The translations under genes and the position numbers were made by a program. 44,813 nt of DNA from Marinomonas sp. UCMA 3892 (lineage in GTDB: Bacteria > Pseudomonadota > Gammaproteobacteria > Pseudomonadales > Marinomonadaceae): contig NZ_PTXN01000026.1 of the NCBI RefSeq assembly GCF_012726345.1, positions 1 to 44,813 on the forward strand. Reading direction: 5' to 3'. Below the pieces are notes generated by a model, which had not been told where the DNA came from, ran no database searches, and worked only from the letters and a program-made list of their open reading frames with translations. This document shows positions 26,173 through 34,497 of the stretch, in pieces. Each line of letters begins with the position of its first letter. Position 1 is the first letter of the stretch.

Positions 26173-26310
26173 TTAAGGCAGTCCAGTCATCAATAGTTTA
26201 ATGCCGTAAGACGCGCTTAATACAGCAATGAAACCGACGCCGTACAAGAGTAAAAACCATTGCCACGATTTGAGCTTGGCGGCTTTGGCTTTTAATTTTT
26301 TTAGAGACAT
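26173..26310 (-). CDS. Small membrane protein of the cio operon, DUF2474-like (45 aa)
   Basis: A basic N-terminus (MSLKKLKAKAAKLKSW) is followed by one hydrophobic helix (WFLLLYGVGFIAVLSASYGI). This matches in size and layout the DUF2474/CydX-like small proteins found after cyanide-insensitive oxidase genes, which are thought to be a third oxidase subunit. It starts at an ATG overlapping the cioB stop by one base (TAATG). A longer in-frame ORF to 26400 lies inside cioB and is rejected. Confidence 0.82.
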   Translation of the reverse strand: MSLKKLKAKAAKLKSWQWFLLLYGVGFIAVLSASYGIKLLMTGLP

Positions 26311-27323
26311 TAGTAGCCCTCCTGATAATCTTCCACCTTGCCAGAAAAAACACGGTAGCCCCATAAGGTGTAGGTGCAAATAAGTGGGACGAAAATGCAT
26401 ATACCTGGAAGCAAGAAAAGCAAGCTACTGTCTGGCGATGCTGCTTCCATAAAGGTTAATTGTCTTGGTATCAGATAAGGGAACAGACCGACCACAAGGC
26501 CAGCGAAGCCTAATAAAAACAGGGTGGCGGCATACCAAAAAGGTCGACCTTCATGATGAACGGTTCCTGTAGCGTGACTGTTTAGATCTCTCCAGGCCAA
26601 AACCGCGACCACCAAGGTGATGATAGGTAAGGGTGATAACCATAGGAAATTCACACCAGAAAACCAACGCTGACGAATTTCAACTTGGCTTGCTATCGTC
26701 CATACGCTGACGATCACCATGGCCAAAATGGTAATCAACAAAAGCTGTTTGCCGAGTTTTGCGGCATGTTCTTGAATGCGTCCACGGCTCTTCATAAACA
26801 GATAACAAGCGGCTAATAGCGCATAACCTGCCATAACGGCAAAACCAGTCAAGATGGAAAACGGCGTCAACCAATGCAAGCTAGACAAACTGTCTACCCC
26901 AACTGGTACACCTTGCACGATTGAGCCTAGTAACATGCCTTGGCAAAACGCCGCAATGGCAGATCCTGCGCTAAAGGCGAAATCCCAATAGGGACGAGAG
27001 GTATCGGATTTAAAGCGATACTCAAACGCCACGCCACGAAAGATCAAGGCAAACAGCATTAGCATGATGGGCAAATAAAAGGTTGAAGTAATGCCAGCAT
27101 AAGCGGCTGGAAACGCCGCAAACAACACCACACCACCAAAGACTAACCAAGTTTCGTTACCATCCCATACGTGTGAAATAGAGCGCATTAAATGGTCACG
27201 CTCGCCTTCTTGGTTAAACCAAGGGTAGAGAATGCCAATCCCTAGGTCGAAGCCATCGAGCAACACATACATAAAGATGGCAAAGCCTAAGACAAGGAAG
27301 TAGAAAAGAGCCAAATCCATCAT
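26310..27323 (-). CDS. cioB: Cyanide-insensitive quinol oxidase subunit II, CioB/CydB (337 aa)
   Basis: This is subunit II of a cytochrome bd-type oxidase, with about eight or nine TM helices. The start MMDLALFYFLVLGFAIFMYVLLDGFDLGIG and the VWDGNETWLVFGGVVLFAAFP block are standard CydB signatures. The start overlaps the cioA stop by 4 bp (ATGA). It pairs with CioA to reduce oxygen to water using quinol, without pumping protons. The small DUF2474-like protein follows with coupling. Confidence 0.93.
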   Translation of the reverse strand: MMDLALFYFLVLGFAIFMYVLLDGFDLGIGILYPWFNQEGERDHLMRSISHVWDGNETWLVFGGVVLFAAFPAAYAGITSTFYLPIMLMLFALIFRGVAFEYRFKSDTSRPYWDFAFSAGSAIAAFCQGMLLGSIVQGVPVGVDSLSSLHWLTPFSILTGFAVMAGYALLAACYLFMKSRGRIQEHAAKLGKQLLLITILAMVIVSVWTIASQVEIRQRWFSGVNFLWLSPLPIITLVVAVLAWRDLNSHATGTVHHEGRPFWYAATLFLLGFAGLVVGLFPYLIPRQLTFMEAASPDSSLLFLLPGICIFVPLICTYTLWGYRVFSGKVEDYQEGY

Positions 27324-28744
27324 TTATCTCCTTGTTCTATTGTTGGTTGATCTTTTGATTTTAGGGATTTAACCCAAGCCAATGCATAGCCCGGTGCTTT
27401 CATGCCAATCAGTTGCTGCTCTAGTGTTTCCATTGAAGGTGGTCCTTTCTTAATCAACTTACGCATGAAGTAGAGGTAAACACCGATCAGCAGGGTGTAA
27501 ATGATGACAAACATAGTCAAGGTAAAGAGCACTCGTTCCGCTGGCAGTGGCGATACGATCTCGGATGTTCTAACCAGGTTATAGACAATCCAAGGCTGGC
27601 GACCGATTTCGACCACATACCAACCTGCTAGTACAGCAATGACACCCATAGGTGTAAATAATGTTACAAGAGACAGAAACGCTTTGTTTTCATATAAGCG
27701 GCCTTTACGACGTAACAAGAGTGCTAGCGTAGCAATGCCCATCATGCCAAACCCAATACCAACCATGACACGGAAAGACCAAAATACTAACGGCACGTTT
27801 GGTCTGTCTTCTGGTGGTACGGCTTTTAGGCCTTGTACAGCGCCATCCCAAGAGTGAGTCAAGATCAAGCTACCTAGGTTTGGAATACCGACTTGATAAT
27901 CGTTGGATTCGGTCTCCATATTTGGCATAGCAAATAGCAAGAGCGGAACGTTTTCTTCTTCGGCAGGCCAAATGCCTTCCATTGCTGCCAATTTAGTAGG
28001 CTGATGTTCTCTTACGTTCAAACCGTGCATATCACCGATCCATGCTTGCAGTGGTGTTAGCACCAAGGCAAACCACATGCACATGGACAAGCCTTTTTTG
28101 GCAAAAGGAATGTTTTTCTTTTTCAATAAGTAATAGGCGCTGATGCCCGCTACCACGAAGGTTGCCGTAATTAATGACGCAACTACCATGTGAGTAAGGC
28201 GATACGGCATAGATGGGTTGAAAATCACTTCCATCCAGCTTTCCACTTCAAACTTGCCATCGATGATCTTGTAGCCTGTTGGTGTTTGCATCCAAGAGTT
28301 CGCCACAATGATCCAAAACGCTGAAATCCAAGTACCTACCATAACGGTGAGCGTCGCGAAGAAATGCAGTTTGCGACCAACTCGTTGCCAACCAAATAGC
28401 ATTACGCCAAGGAAACCGGCTTCCATGAAGAAAGCGGTGAGCACTTCGTAAGCCATCAGCGGCCCAAGTACCGCGCCAGTAATCTCCGAGAATTTGGAGA
28501 AGTTGGTGCCAAATTCATAGGACAAAACGATGCCAGAAACCACGCCCATACCGAAGGTAATGGCAAAAGGTTTGATCCAAAACTTAGCCAGTTGTAAGTA
28601 ATAAGGGTTGTGTGTTTTAAGCCATAAGCCTTCCCAAATGGTAATCAGCGTCGCCAAACCAATGGTGATACTGGGGAAAATAATATGAAAGCTCACCGTA
28701 AAGGCGAACTGTATGCGAGATAAAATGGCGACATCGAGGTCCAT
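27320..28744 (-). CDS. cioA: Cyanide-insensitive quinol oxidase subunit I, CioA/CydA (474 aa)
   Basis: This is subunit I of a bd-type oxidase. An early His in FHIIFPS (H20) and the His in RLTHMVVASLI near residue 185 are the usual heme ligands. The Q-loop starts GDMHGLNVREHQPTKLAAMEG and is short, with only about 100 residues to the next helix (VFWSFRVMVGIG). That is the mark of the cyanide-insensitive (Cio) subfamily. A GGGAG ribosome site precedes the ATG. It stands after a 38-aa small ORF and below an FNR-type box. Confidence 0.93.
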   Translation of the reverse strand: MDLDVAILSRIQFAFTVSFHIIFPSITIGLATLITIWEGLWLKTHNPYYLQLAKFWIKPFAITFGMGVVSGIVLSYEFGTNFSKFSEITGAVLGPLMAYEVLTAFFMEAGFLGVMLFGWQRVGRKLHFFATLTVMVGTWISAFWIIVANSWMQTPTGYKIIDGKFEVESWMEVIFNPSMPYRLTHMVVASLITATFVVAGISAYYLLKKKNIPFAKKGLSMCMWFALVLTPLQAWIGDMHGLNVREHQPTKLAAMEGIWPAEEENVPLLLFAMPNMETESNDYQVGIPNLGSLILTHSWDGAVQGLKAVPPEDRPNVPLVFWSFRVMVGIGFGMMGIATLALLLRRKGRLYENKAFLSLVTLFTPMGVIAVLAGWYVVEIGRQPWIVYNLVRTSEIVSPLPAERVLFTLTMFVIIYTLLIGVYLYFMRKLIKKGPPSMETLEQQLIGMKAPGYALAWVKSLKSKDQPTIEQGDK

Positions 28745-28772
28745 GGCAACTCCCGTTTAAAATAAGATGGGC

Positions 28773-28889
28773 TTAGGAATTGTTCTTAATGCGTTGAGTA
28801 CGCATTTGCTGTAAAGCCAGAGGTAGCAGCGCTAAGCCTACAATGCTAAAAAGTGCGATGATTTCGGTCATTAAAAAGCCAGTATTCAT
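28773..28889 (-). CDS. Predicted small membrane protein upstream of cioA (38 aa)
   Basis: This short ORF reads MNTGFLMTEIIALFSIVGL, then ALLPLALQQMRTQRIKNNS. It has one hydrophobic helix of about 22 residues and a basic tail, so it is probably a single-pass inner-membrane peptide. AGGA lies 9 nt before the ATG, a fair ribosome site. It is on the same strand as cioA, ends 28 bp before it, and sits between the FNR-type box and cioA, so it should be the first cistron. I do not recognise a family. It might be an oxidase accessory subunit or a leader peptide. Confidence 0.55.
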   Translation of the reverse strand: MNTGFLMTEIIALFSIVGLALLPLALQQMRTQRIKNNS

Positions 28890-28917
28890 GATGCTTGTCC
28901 TGTCATTTGAGAATAGT

Positions 28918-28931
28918 TTGATTTAGATCAA
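28918..28931. promoter_or_regulatory. FNR/ANR-type box upstream of the cio operon
   Basis: TTGATTTAGATCAA is a perfect match to the FNR-family consensus TTGAT-N4-ATCAA. Its centre is about 35 bp before the first ATG of the cio operon and about 150 bp before the divergent kinase. A class II activation site would lie at -41.5, which here would put the start of transcription inside the first coding sequence. Repression of cio is therefore more likely, as reported for ANR and cioAB in Pseudomonas. It could also act on the divergent kinase gene. Confidence 0.8.
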
Positions 28932-29019
28932 GGTTGTCTTACCTATAGCAAGGGATAGGCCAACTATTAGTTAAATTTATGTTGATGATTTTAAAGGGAA
29001 ATTTTCTAGCTTTGCTTGT

Positions 29020-29077
29020 GGTGTAAAAAAGGTTTACGATTTTCTCACTTTTAGGTGTAAACGAGGTTTACGATTTT
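29020..29077 (+). promoter_or_regulatory. Two 24-bp direct repeats before the 7TM kinase gene
   Basis: GGTGTAAA followed by GGTTTACGATTTT occurs at 29020-29043 and at 29054-29077, differing in a few bases, with a 34-bp offset. The second copy contains a perfect palindrome GTAAAC-GAG-GTTTAC (29057-29071). Its centre holds the ACGAGG ribosome site for the TTG start at 29076. A protein bound here could block both promoter and translation start. The bound factor is unknown. Confidence 0.55.
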
Positions 29078-30992
29078 GACACTTTCCCTGATGTTTGAAG
29101 TGGCCATGTTGGTGACCAGTGTGTGCGGCGTATTGGTCGCGGTGTGGTTATTGTGGCGAGCAAGAAAACAAAGTGATCTACAAGCCTTGGCAGGTTTTGC
29201 CATTATGATGGCGATTTGGTGCTTCGGGCATGTAGTTTTGTTTCAGGGCTACGAGCAAATTGGCATTCATATCATCCTGGCAAACCCGTTGATGCCGACC
29301 TTCTTCTTACACTTTGCGATTCGTTTTGTGAACTCTGGCTCGGTTAAAGAGCCGATGTTAGAACGCTTATATCAAGCAGTACCTTGGTTTTATCTGACCA
29401 GTTTTGCGGTGGTTTTACAAAGCTGGTGGATAGGAGCGGGTGATGCCATCAGTACCTTGGATACGCGTTCCTTTTTTATCTTCACCGAGGCAGGGGCGTG
29501 GAACCTTGCCTACACAGTGTTGGTCGGTATCTTGGCGCATGGGGTGTTGTTATTTGGCTGGTATCGTCATTCCGGCAATAAAAAACGCTCGATTTTGGCG
29601 ATGTTTGGCGTTGGTGCTTGGGGCTTATTGTTAGCGACCAGTTTTGTATTTCCTTCCTTTGGCATTAGTTGGTTTCCGTACCCCATGCTCTTGCTGCCAA
29701 CCTATTTGCTGCTGCTGGTTTATGCGGTAGTTCGCTATCAAATTTTGTCGGTCAATGCCTTTGCCAATCGTGCTTTGCTTTGGGTTGCCATGATGTTGGT
29801 GATTCTCTGTGTGATCGCGGTCATCAGCGTGGTGTCTGGTCGTATCGGCCTGCAAGCGCTGGCCAATGTACCCAGTTGGCAACTCTGGTTGTATTCCTTG
29901 CTGATTTTGGTGGTGGCGGCGGTGATTTATCAGCCTTTAAGTCGTTTGGTTTCTCGGCTTATTTACCCCGGTGCTTTATTAAATGAAGCTGTGTTAGATA
30001 CCTGGTCAACCCAGTTGAAAGAGGCTCAGGACTGGGCAGAATTAACTAATGTTGGTGAGCAGTTACTTTCGAGACAAATAAGACAAGCCGTAGCGATTCA
30101 ATTGCAACATGGCGACTTTCCAGTAGAAGAAAAGAATAACGCGCTGGCTATACAAGTGTCTCGGTCTGAGTCGGATTGGCACTTTGTATTAATCGGTTGG
30201 GAAGATGCCAGTCCTGGCATGCGTCTTACGGCGGAAGTGTTCGCGTCTTTGTTTACCACCAGTTGTGGTTTGTTGGAGAGATCCTTGGCCTTGGCGGTGG
30301 CGGAACGAAAACGCATGGATGAACAACATTTGGTAGAACTGGGCAGTTTGTCCGCGGCAATGGCCCATGAGCTGCGCAACCCGCTCAATATCATTTCCAT
30401 GGCCGCTTATGACGCGCCTGTGGATACACGCCAGCATATTCAGACTCAACTTAAGCGAGCCGACCGTTTAGTGAGCGATATGTTGGTTTATTCGGGTGGA
30501 TTGTCATTGCAAATTGTTGCCACGCCATTGCGATCATTGATTGCTAGCATACTGGCGCAAGCTCAGCTTGAAGGCGTGAGTTATGAGCTTGATATAGATG
30601 AAACGCTGGAGCTGGAGGCAGACTCGCAGCGATTGCAGCAAGTGTTTATCAACCTGATTGATAATGCCGTGTCCTTTTTACGCTCCACGCCCGATGGCAA
30701 GTTGTTTATTGAAGCCAAAGAAGAGGGCCAACAGGTTGTGATTCACGTCCATAACAATGGGCCCGCAATCGATGCAAGCTTACAAGGTGAAGCCTTGTTT
30801 CAACCCTTTGTGACCAAGCGAGCTGGCGGTAGTGGCCTTGGCTTAGCCATTGTACGCCGTATTGTTGACGCCCATGGCGGGAAGATTTGGCATCGCTCTG
30901 ATTTGGCTTGGCCAGTGACCTTCGAACTTATTTTACCGCGCCATTTTTCTGGCGCAGCGCTTTCAAATAGAGAATTCCATGACACAAAATAA
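29076..30992 (+). CDS. Membrane sensor histidine kinase with 7TM-like N-terminus (638 aa)
   Basis: About seven or eight hydrophobic helices fill residues 1-285. A soluble GAF-like region follows (about 290-405). HisKA has H431 in AMAHELRNPLNIIS, and HATPase has the boxes NLIDNAVSF and GGSGLGLAIVRRIVDAHGG. It starts either at TTG 29076, which has ACGAGG ten bases upstream, or at ATG 29091, which has no visible ribosome site; TTG is used here. It overlaps the sigma54 regulator by 14 bp. The overall layout recalls PrsK-type kinases. The signal is unknown, but the divergent cio operon suggests a link with respiration or redox state. Confidence 0.9.
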   Translation: MTLSLMFEVAMLVTSVCGVLVAVWLLWRARKQSDLQALAGFAIMMAIWCFGHVVLFQGYEQIGIHIILANPLMPTFFLHFAIRFVNSGSVKEPMLERLYQAVPWFYLTSFAVVLQSWWIGAGDAISTLDTRSFFIFTEAGAWNLAYTVLVGILAHGVLLFGWYRHSGNKKRSILAMFGVGAWGLLLATSFVFPSFGISWFPYPMLLLPTYLLLLVYAVVRYQILSVNAFANRALLWVAMMLVILCVIAVISVVSGRIGLQALANVPSWQLWLYSLLILVVAAVIYQPLSRLVSRLIYPGALLNEAVLDTWSTQLKEAQDWAELTNVGEQLLSRQIRQAVAIQLQHGDFPVEEKNNALAIQVSRSESDWHFVLIGWEDASPGMRLTAEVFASLFTTSCGLLERSLALAVAERKRMDEQHLVELGSLSAAMAHELRNPLNIISMAAYDAPVDTRQHIQTQLKRADRLVSDMLVYSGGLSLQIVATPLRSLIASILAQAQLEGVSYELDIDETLELEADSQRLQQVFINLIDNAVSFLRSTPDGKLFIEAKEEGQQVVIHVHNNGPAIDASLQGEALFQPFVTKRAGGSGLGLAIVRRIVDAHGGKIWHRSDLAWPVTFELILPRHFSGAALSNREFHDTK

Positions 30993-32346
30993 AATACTAT
31001 TGGTTGATGACGAACCCGCTTTTCGTGAACTGGCAAGCCGTTGGTTGGCGAACCAAGATTACCATGTGAAAACGGCGGCGAGTTTAGCCGAAGCCAAATT
31101 GGCGTTAGCGGAATTTGATGCGGACTTGGTGTTATTGGATTTATCTATGCCACCGCATTTTGATCCACAAGTGACCTTGGAGGCTATGGATGAATTCGCT
31201 GGCCGCCCAGTGATTATTATCACAGGCCACGCCGATCGAGACTTGGCCTTAAAAGCCATTGAACTCGGGGCATGGGACTTCATTGCCAAGCCGATTGATC
31301 CTGATATGTTGGCCGTGGTGGTGCGTCGGGCCATCACCAAAACCACCTTGGAACGCGAGTTAACTCAGTTAAAACAAGTGAGCGGATCCGCTCAAGGGGC
31401 GGCGGCCTACATTGGTCATTCGGTGAGTTCGCAAAAGGTGAGGGCGCTGGTGGAGCGGATTGCACCGACCGATGTACGTGTCTTGGTGACTGGGCCATCT
31501 GGTACTGGCAAAGAGGTCATTTCTCGTACCTTGCATGACTTGAGCCACCGCGCGGCCAAGCCGTTTGTGTCTGTTCACTGTGGTGCGATTCCAGCGGAAT
31601 TGTTGGAAAGTGAGTTGTTTGGTTATGTGAAAGGCGCGTTCACAGGGGCGGAAAAAGACAAAGTCGGTTTATTGAGTTTAGCCGATGGTGGCACCTTGTT
31701 TTTGGATGAAATCGGCGAAATGCCATTAGCCATGCAGGTCAAGTTGCTGCGGGTGTTGCAAGAAGGCACTTTCTTTCCGGTGGGAGGACGAGAGCAAAAG
31801 CACATTGATATTCGAGTGATCTCAGCGACCAATGCCGATTTAGTTGAAAAGGTTCGAGAAGGCAGTTTCCGAGAGGATCTGTATTACCGCATTAAAGGCG
31901 TCAATATTGAAACCCAAGCGTTGTCGGAGCGACTAGAAGACGTCCCTGTGTTGCTGCAATCCTTTTTGCAGCGTTTGCAAAATCAGCAATCTATACCGCT
32001 TCAGCTTAGTCCAGAAGCCATGCAATGGTTTCGTGAACAAGCTTGGCCGGGCAACGTCCGTGAGTTGAAAAATGCGCTGGAAAGTGTGGCATCTATTTGT
32101 CCTCAAGGACGGATCACTTTGGACGAGATTCAGCTCTTGTATCCAACAGGTGAGAAAATTCGCCTAACGTCGGCTAATTTGCCAACAAGTGACGCTTCGC
32201 TAGATGAGCAGGTGCGTGACCTTGAAATTCGTTTGATTACCCAAGCCTTAGAGAAGAATCAAGGTAACCGCACACAAGCAGCTAAGCAGTTAGGGATTTC
32301 TCGACAAGGGCTGATTAAAAAAATCGAGCGCTATGAATTGTCGTAG
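30979..32346 (+). CDS. Sigma54-dependent response regulator, NtrC family (455 aa)
   Basis: The receiver domain has D10, D11 and phospho-acceptor D54 (LVLLDLSMPP). The AAA+ domain (about 140-375) has Walker A GPSGTGKE, the sigma54-contact loop GAFTGA, Walker B TLFLDEIGEM and an arginine-finger region. A Fis-type HTH is at the C-terminus (NRTQAAKQLGISRQGL). It should activate sigma54 promoters when phosphorylated by the overlapping kinase. I found no convincing -24/-12 site inside the window, so its targets are not identified. Confidence 0.95.
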   Translation: MTQNKILLVDDEPAFRELASRWLANQDYHVKTAASLAEAKLALAEFDADLVLLDLSMPPHFDPQVTLEAMDEFAGRPVIIITGHADRDLALKAIELGAWDFIAKPIDPDMLAVVVRRAITKTTLERELTQLKQVSGSAQGAAAYIGHSVSSQKVRALVERIAPTDVRVLVTGPSGTGKEVISRTLHDLSHRAAKPFVSVHCGAIPAELLESELFGYVKGAFTGAEKDKVGLLSLADGGTLFLDEIGEMPLAMQVKLLRVLQEGTFFPVGGREQKHIDIRVISATNADLVEKVREGSFREDLYYRIKGVNIETQALSERLEDVPVLLQSFLQRLQNQQSIPLQLSPEAMQWFREQAWPGNVRELKNALESVASICPQGRITLDEIQLLYPTGEKIRLTSANLPTSDASLDEQVRDLEIRLITQALEKNQGNRTQAAKQLGISRQGLIKKIERYELS

Positions 32347-32370
32347 TTTTATCAGTCTAGGCTTGTTTTA

Positions 32371-32384
32371 TTGATATAGATCAA
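32371..32384. promoter_or_regulatory. FNR/ANR-type box upstream of the chemoreceptor
   Basis: TTGATATAGATCAA matches the FNR-family consensus TTGAT-N4-ATCAA exactly. It is centred about 127 bp before the chemoreceptor ATG and 31 bp after the sigma54-regulator stop. If class II activation applies, transcription would start near 32419, which leaves a leader of about 85 nt. It is the second such box in this 4-kb block. Confidence 0.75.
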
Positions 32385-32504
32385 TGGTTTTGATGATAGG
32401 GAATTTTGTTCTTTGTTGTACGAAATTTGTTTTGTTTTTGGTATGAATTGAGGTGTAGTATCTTACGATAATTTTACAAAGTAGCGAATAATAAGGATGT
32501 TATT

Positions 32505-34433
32505 ATGAAGTGGCAAAGTTTATCTATCAGAAGCCGTATGTTCTCTGTACTCGCTTTGTTGCTCGTTGTTAGCACGGCAGTATCTGTCTGTACTCAAGCT
32601 CTTTCCACTCTGGATACCGAGCTGGAGCAGTTAAAAAAAGAAGTTTTACCAACCCATCTCAGTAATTTAGCCTCGCAAATCAGTACCGAAATTACGCCTT
32701 TAATTACGGCCTCTCACTTGATGACAAACGATAACTTTGTCGAAGAGTGGGTGCGAAAAGGGGCGGCGGATAATCAGCTTTCTTTTATTGAAGCTAAGTT
32801 GAAATCTGTAAAAGACATTGCAGGAAGTGATTCGGTTTTTTATGTGTTAAATGGCCAAAATGGTTTGGAATATTTTGGCTATGAAAAAAACTTCTTCAGA
32901 ACGCCGCTATCAGACTATCCATACAAAGAGTTCTATCCGAATTTTTTGGCGACAGGACAAGATTACGAACTGAATTTAGAATATGAATACAAGATGTTGT
33001 TTATTAACTATCGTAGTGATGATCTTGATCCGAATACCAATAAACCCTATTCCGTAGCAGGGCTTGGGATTAAGGCCGATAAGCTAATTAATATGGTTCA
33101 GAAGCTCCAAGTCGGTCAGCAGGGTCGTGCCATGTTGGTAACTAGTGATGGCGTGATTCAAGCAAAAGGTGATTCTTCATTTATGGATATGGTTGATAAA
33201 AGCCATATTTCTAGCTTTCTGAACAATAAGAATGACGTAGTTATCGATGATGTGACCATTAATGGACAAGTCTTTTATCTTGGCTCTTTGTGGGTGCCAG
33301 TGTTAGATAGATTTATAATGCTCGCGGTGCCGAAACAGCAAATCATGGCGCCGATCTATTCTCAGCTGCAAAGTGCATTTCTTTATTCCATCGGCTTTAT
33401 TGCGATCTCTTTGCTGGTCCTGCATTTCGTGATTGGTTCACTGACTCGTCCTATCGTTGCTATTGGCAAAGACGTTCGTTATGTGTCTGACAATCTTGAT
33501 CTTAATTATCAAGTTAAAAGCTCCGACAAAGCTGAAATCGGAGCATTAGCCGATGCGGTTAATTCTTTGTTATTAACATTGAAAGGTTCGCTGTTGACGG
33601 TGAATGATGCGGTTAAGACAACCGATGGTGCGATTGCTGGCCTGCATCAACAGGTAGATGAGCTTTCCCAGGCCTCTGAGGCTGAGAAACAATCAGTAGA
33701 GCAGATTTTTAACTCTACCCAAGACATTACCGAGCAGAGTGGGCAGGTAAAAGATTTAGCCACGAAAGCGGGCGAGTTGTCCGATCAAAGTAATGTCGAG
33801 CTTCAACAAGCGAATAAAGAAGTTCAGAGTAGTTTGACTTTTCTAGAAGCGCTTGAAGTTGATATGTTGCAAAGCAAAACCAGCTTGACTGAGTTGAATG
33901 AAAATATAGAAAAAATTGTCTCTGTCTTGGATGTGATCAGCTCGATTTCAGAACAGACTAATTTACTTGCTCTTAATGCTGCAATTGAAGCTGCTCGGGC
34001 GGGTGAACATGGTCGTGGTTTTGCGGTAGTGTCGGATGAGGTGCGCATACTTTCGCAGCGTACTAGCGAATCCACCAATGAAATTCAAAATATCATTACC
34101 CAGCTAAGAAAAGCATCGACTCAAGTAACTTCGCAGATGGATGTCGCCTGTGAGAAAAGCATTCAGACCCTAGACAGTCAAAAGCTGGTGTCTGAAAAAG
34201 TGAATGCACTTGATGCCTTCTTGCAGCAATTATTCGATATGAATGAGCAGGTCGCCGAGCGGGCCAGTATTCAAAATGCTTCTGTGGAGGATATTAACCA
34301 ACATTTATCTATGTTGGCGGCACAAAGCGAGCAGACAGCCGAATTATTCAATCAGAGTCGAGCGGCGACGAACGCCATTGGTGATGAAATGAGTCATCTG
34401 AAAGAGAAAGTCGAGCTGTTTAAAGTCACCTAA
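32505..34433 (+). CDS. Methyl-accepting chemotaxis protein (642 aa)
   Basis: TM1 (about 12-32) and TM2 (about 295-317) flank a large periplasmic sensor domain of Cache type (YFGYEKNFFRTPLSDYPYKEFY, then YSVAGLGIKADKL). A HAMP linker (about 318-370) follows, then the cytoplasmic signalling coiled coil. The hairpin tip ISSISEQTNLLALNAAIEAARAGEHGRGFAVVSDEVR is highly conserved. The C-terminus has no CheR-binding pentapeptide. The ligand is unknown. An FNR-type box upstream suggests expression tied to oxygen supply. A strong terminator follows. Confidence 0.94.
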   Translation: MKWQSLSIRSRMFSVLALLLVVSTAVSVCTQALSTLDTELEQLKKEVLPTHLSNLASQISTEITPLITASHLMTNDNFVEEWVRKGAADNQLSFIEAKLKSVKDIAGSDSVFYVLNGQNGLEYFGYEKNFFRTPLSDYPYKEFYPNFLATGQDYELNLEYEYKMLFINYRSDDLDPNTNKPYSVAGLGIKADKLINMVQKLQVGQQGRAMLVTSDGVIQAKGDSSFMDMVDKSHISSFLNNKNDVVIDDVTINGQVFYLGSLWVPVLDRFIMLAVPKQQIMAPIYSQLQSAFLYSIGFIAISLLVLHFVIGSLTRPIVAIGKDVRYVSDNLDLNYQVKSSDKAEIGALADAVNSLLLTLKGSLLTVNDAVKTTDGAIAGLHQQVDELSQASEAEKQSVEQIFNSTQDITEQSGQVKDLATKAGELSDQSNVELQQANKEVQSSLTFLEALEVDMLQSKTSLTELNENIEKIVSVLDVISSISEQTNLLALNAAIEAARAGEHGRGFAVVSDEVRILSQRTSESTNEIQNIITQLRKASTQVTSQMDVACEKSIQTLDSQKLVSEKVNALDAFLQQLFDMNEQVAERASIQNASVEDINQHLSMLAAQSEQTAELFNQSRAATNAIGDEMSHLKEKVELFKVT

Positions 34434-34449
34434 TGCTAAAGACTGATCC

Positions 34450-34484
34450 GACCAAGCCTAAGGCATTAGGCTTGGTCTTTTTTT
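34450..34484 (+). terminator. Terminator after the chemoreceptor gene
   Basis: A perfect 12-bp stem (GACCAAGCCTAA / TTAGGCTTGGTC) with a short loop is followed by seven T. It is an intrinsic terminator on the + strand. Confidence 0.95.
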
Positions 34485-34497
34485 GCATCGAATATGG

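Noticed and set aside
26311..26400. N-terminal extension of the 45-aa DUF2474-like protein
   Set aside because: It would lie inside cioB and have a non-conserved polar sequence; the internal ATG overlaps the cioB stop as expected for coupling.
32440..32480. Possible sigma28 (flagellar) promoter before the chemoreceptor
   Set aside because: A TACGATAA-like -10 is present, but no -35 at the right distance.
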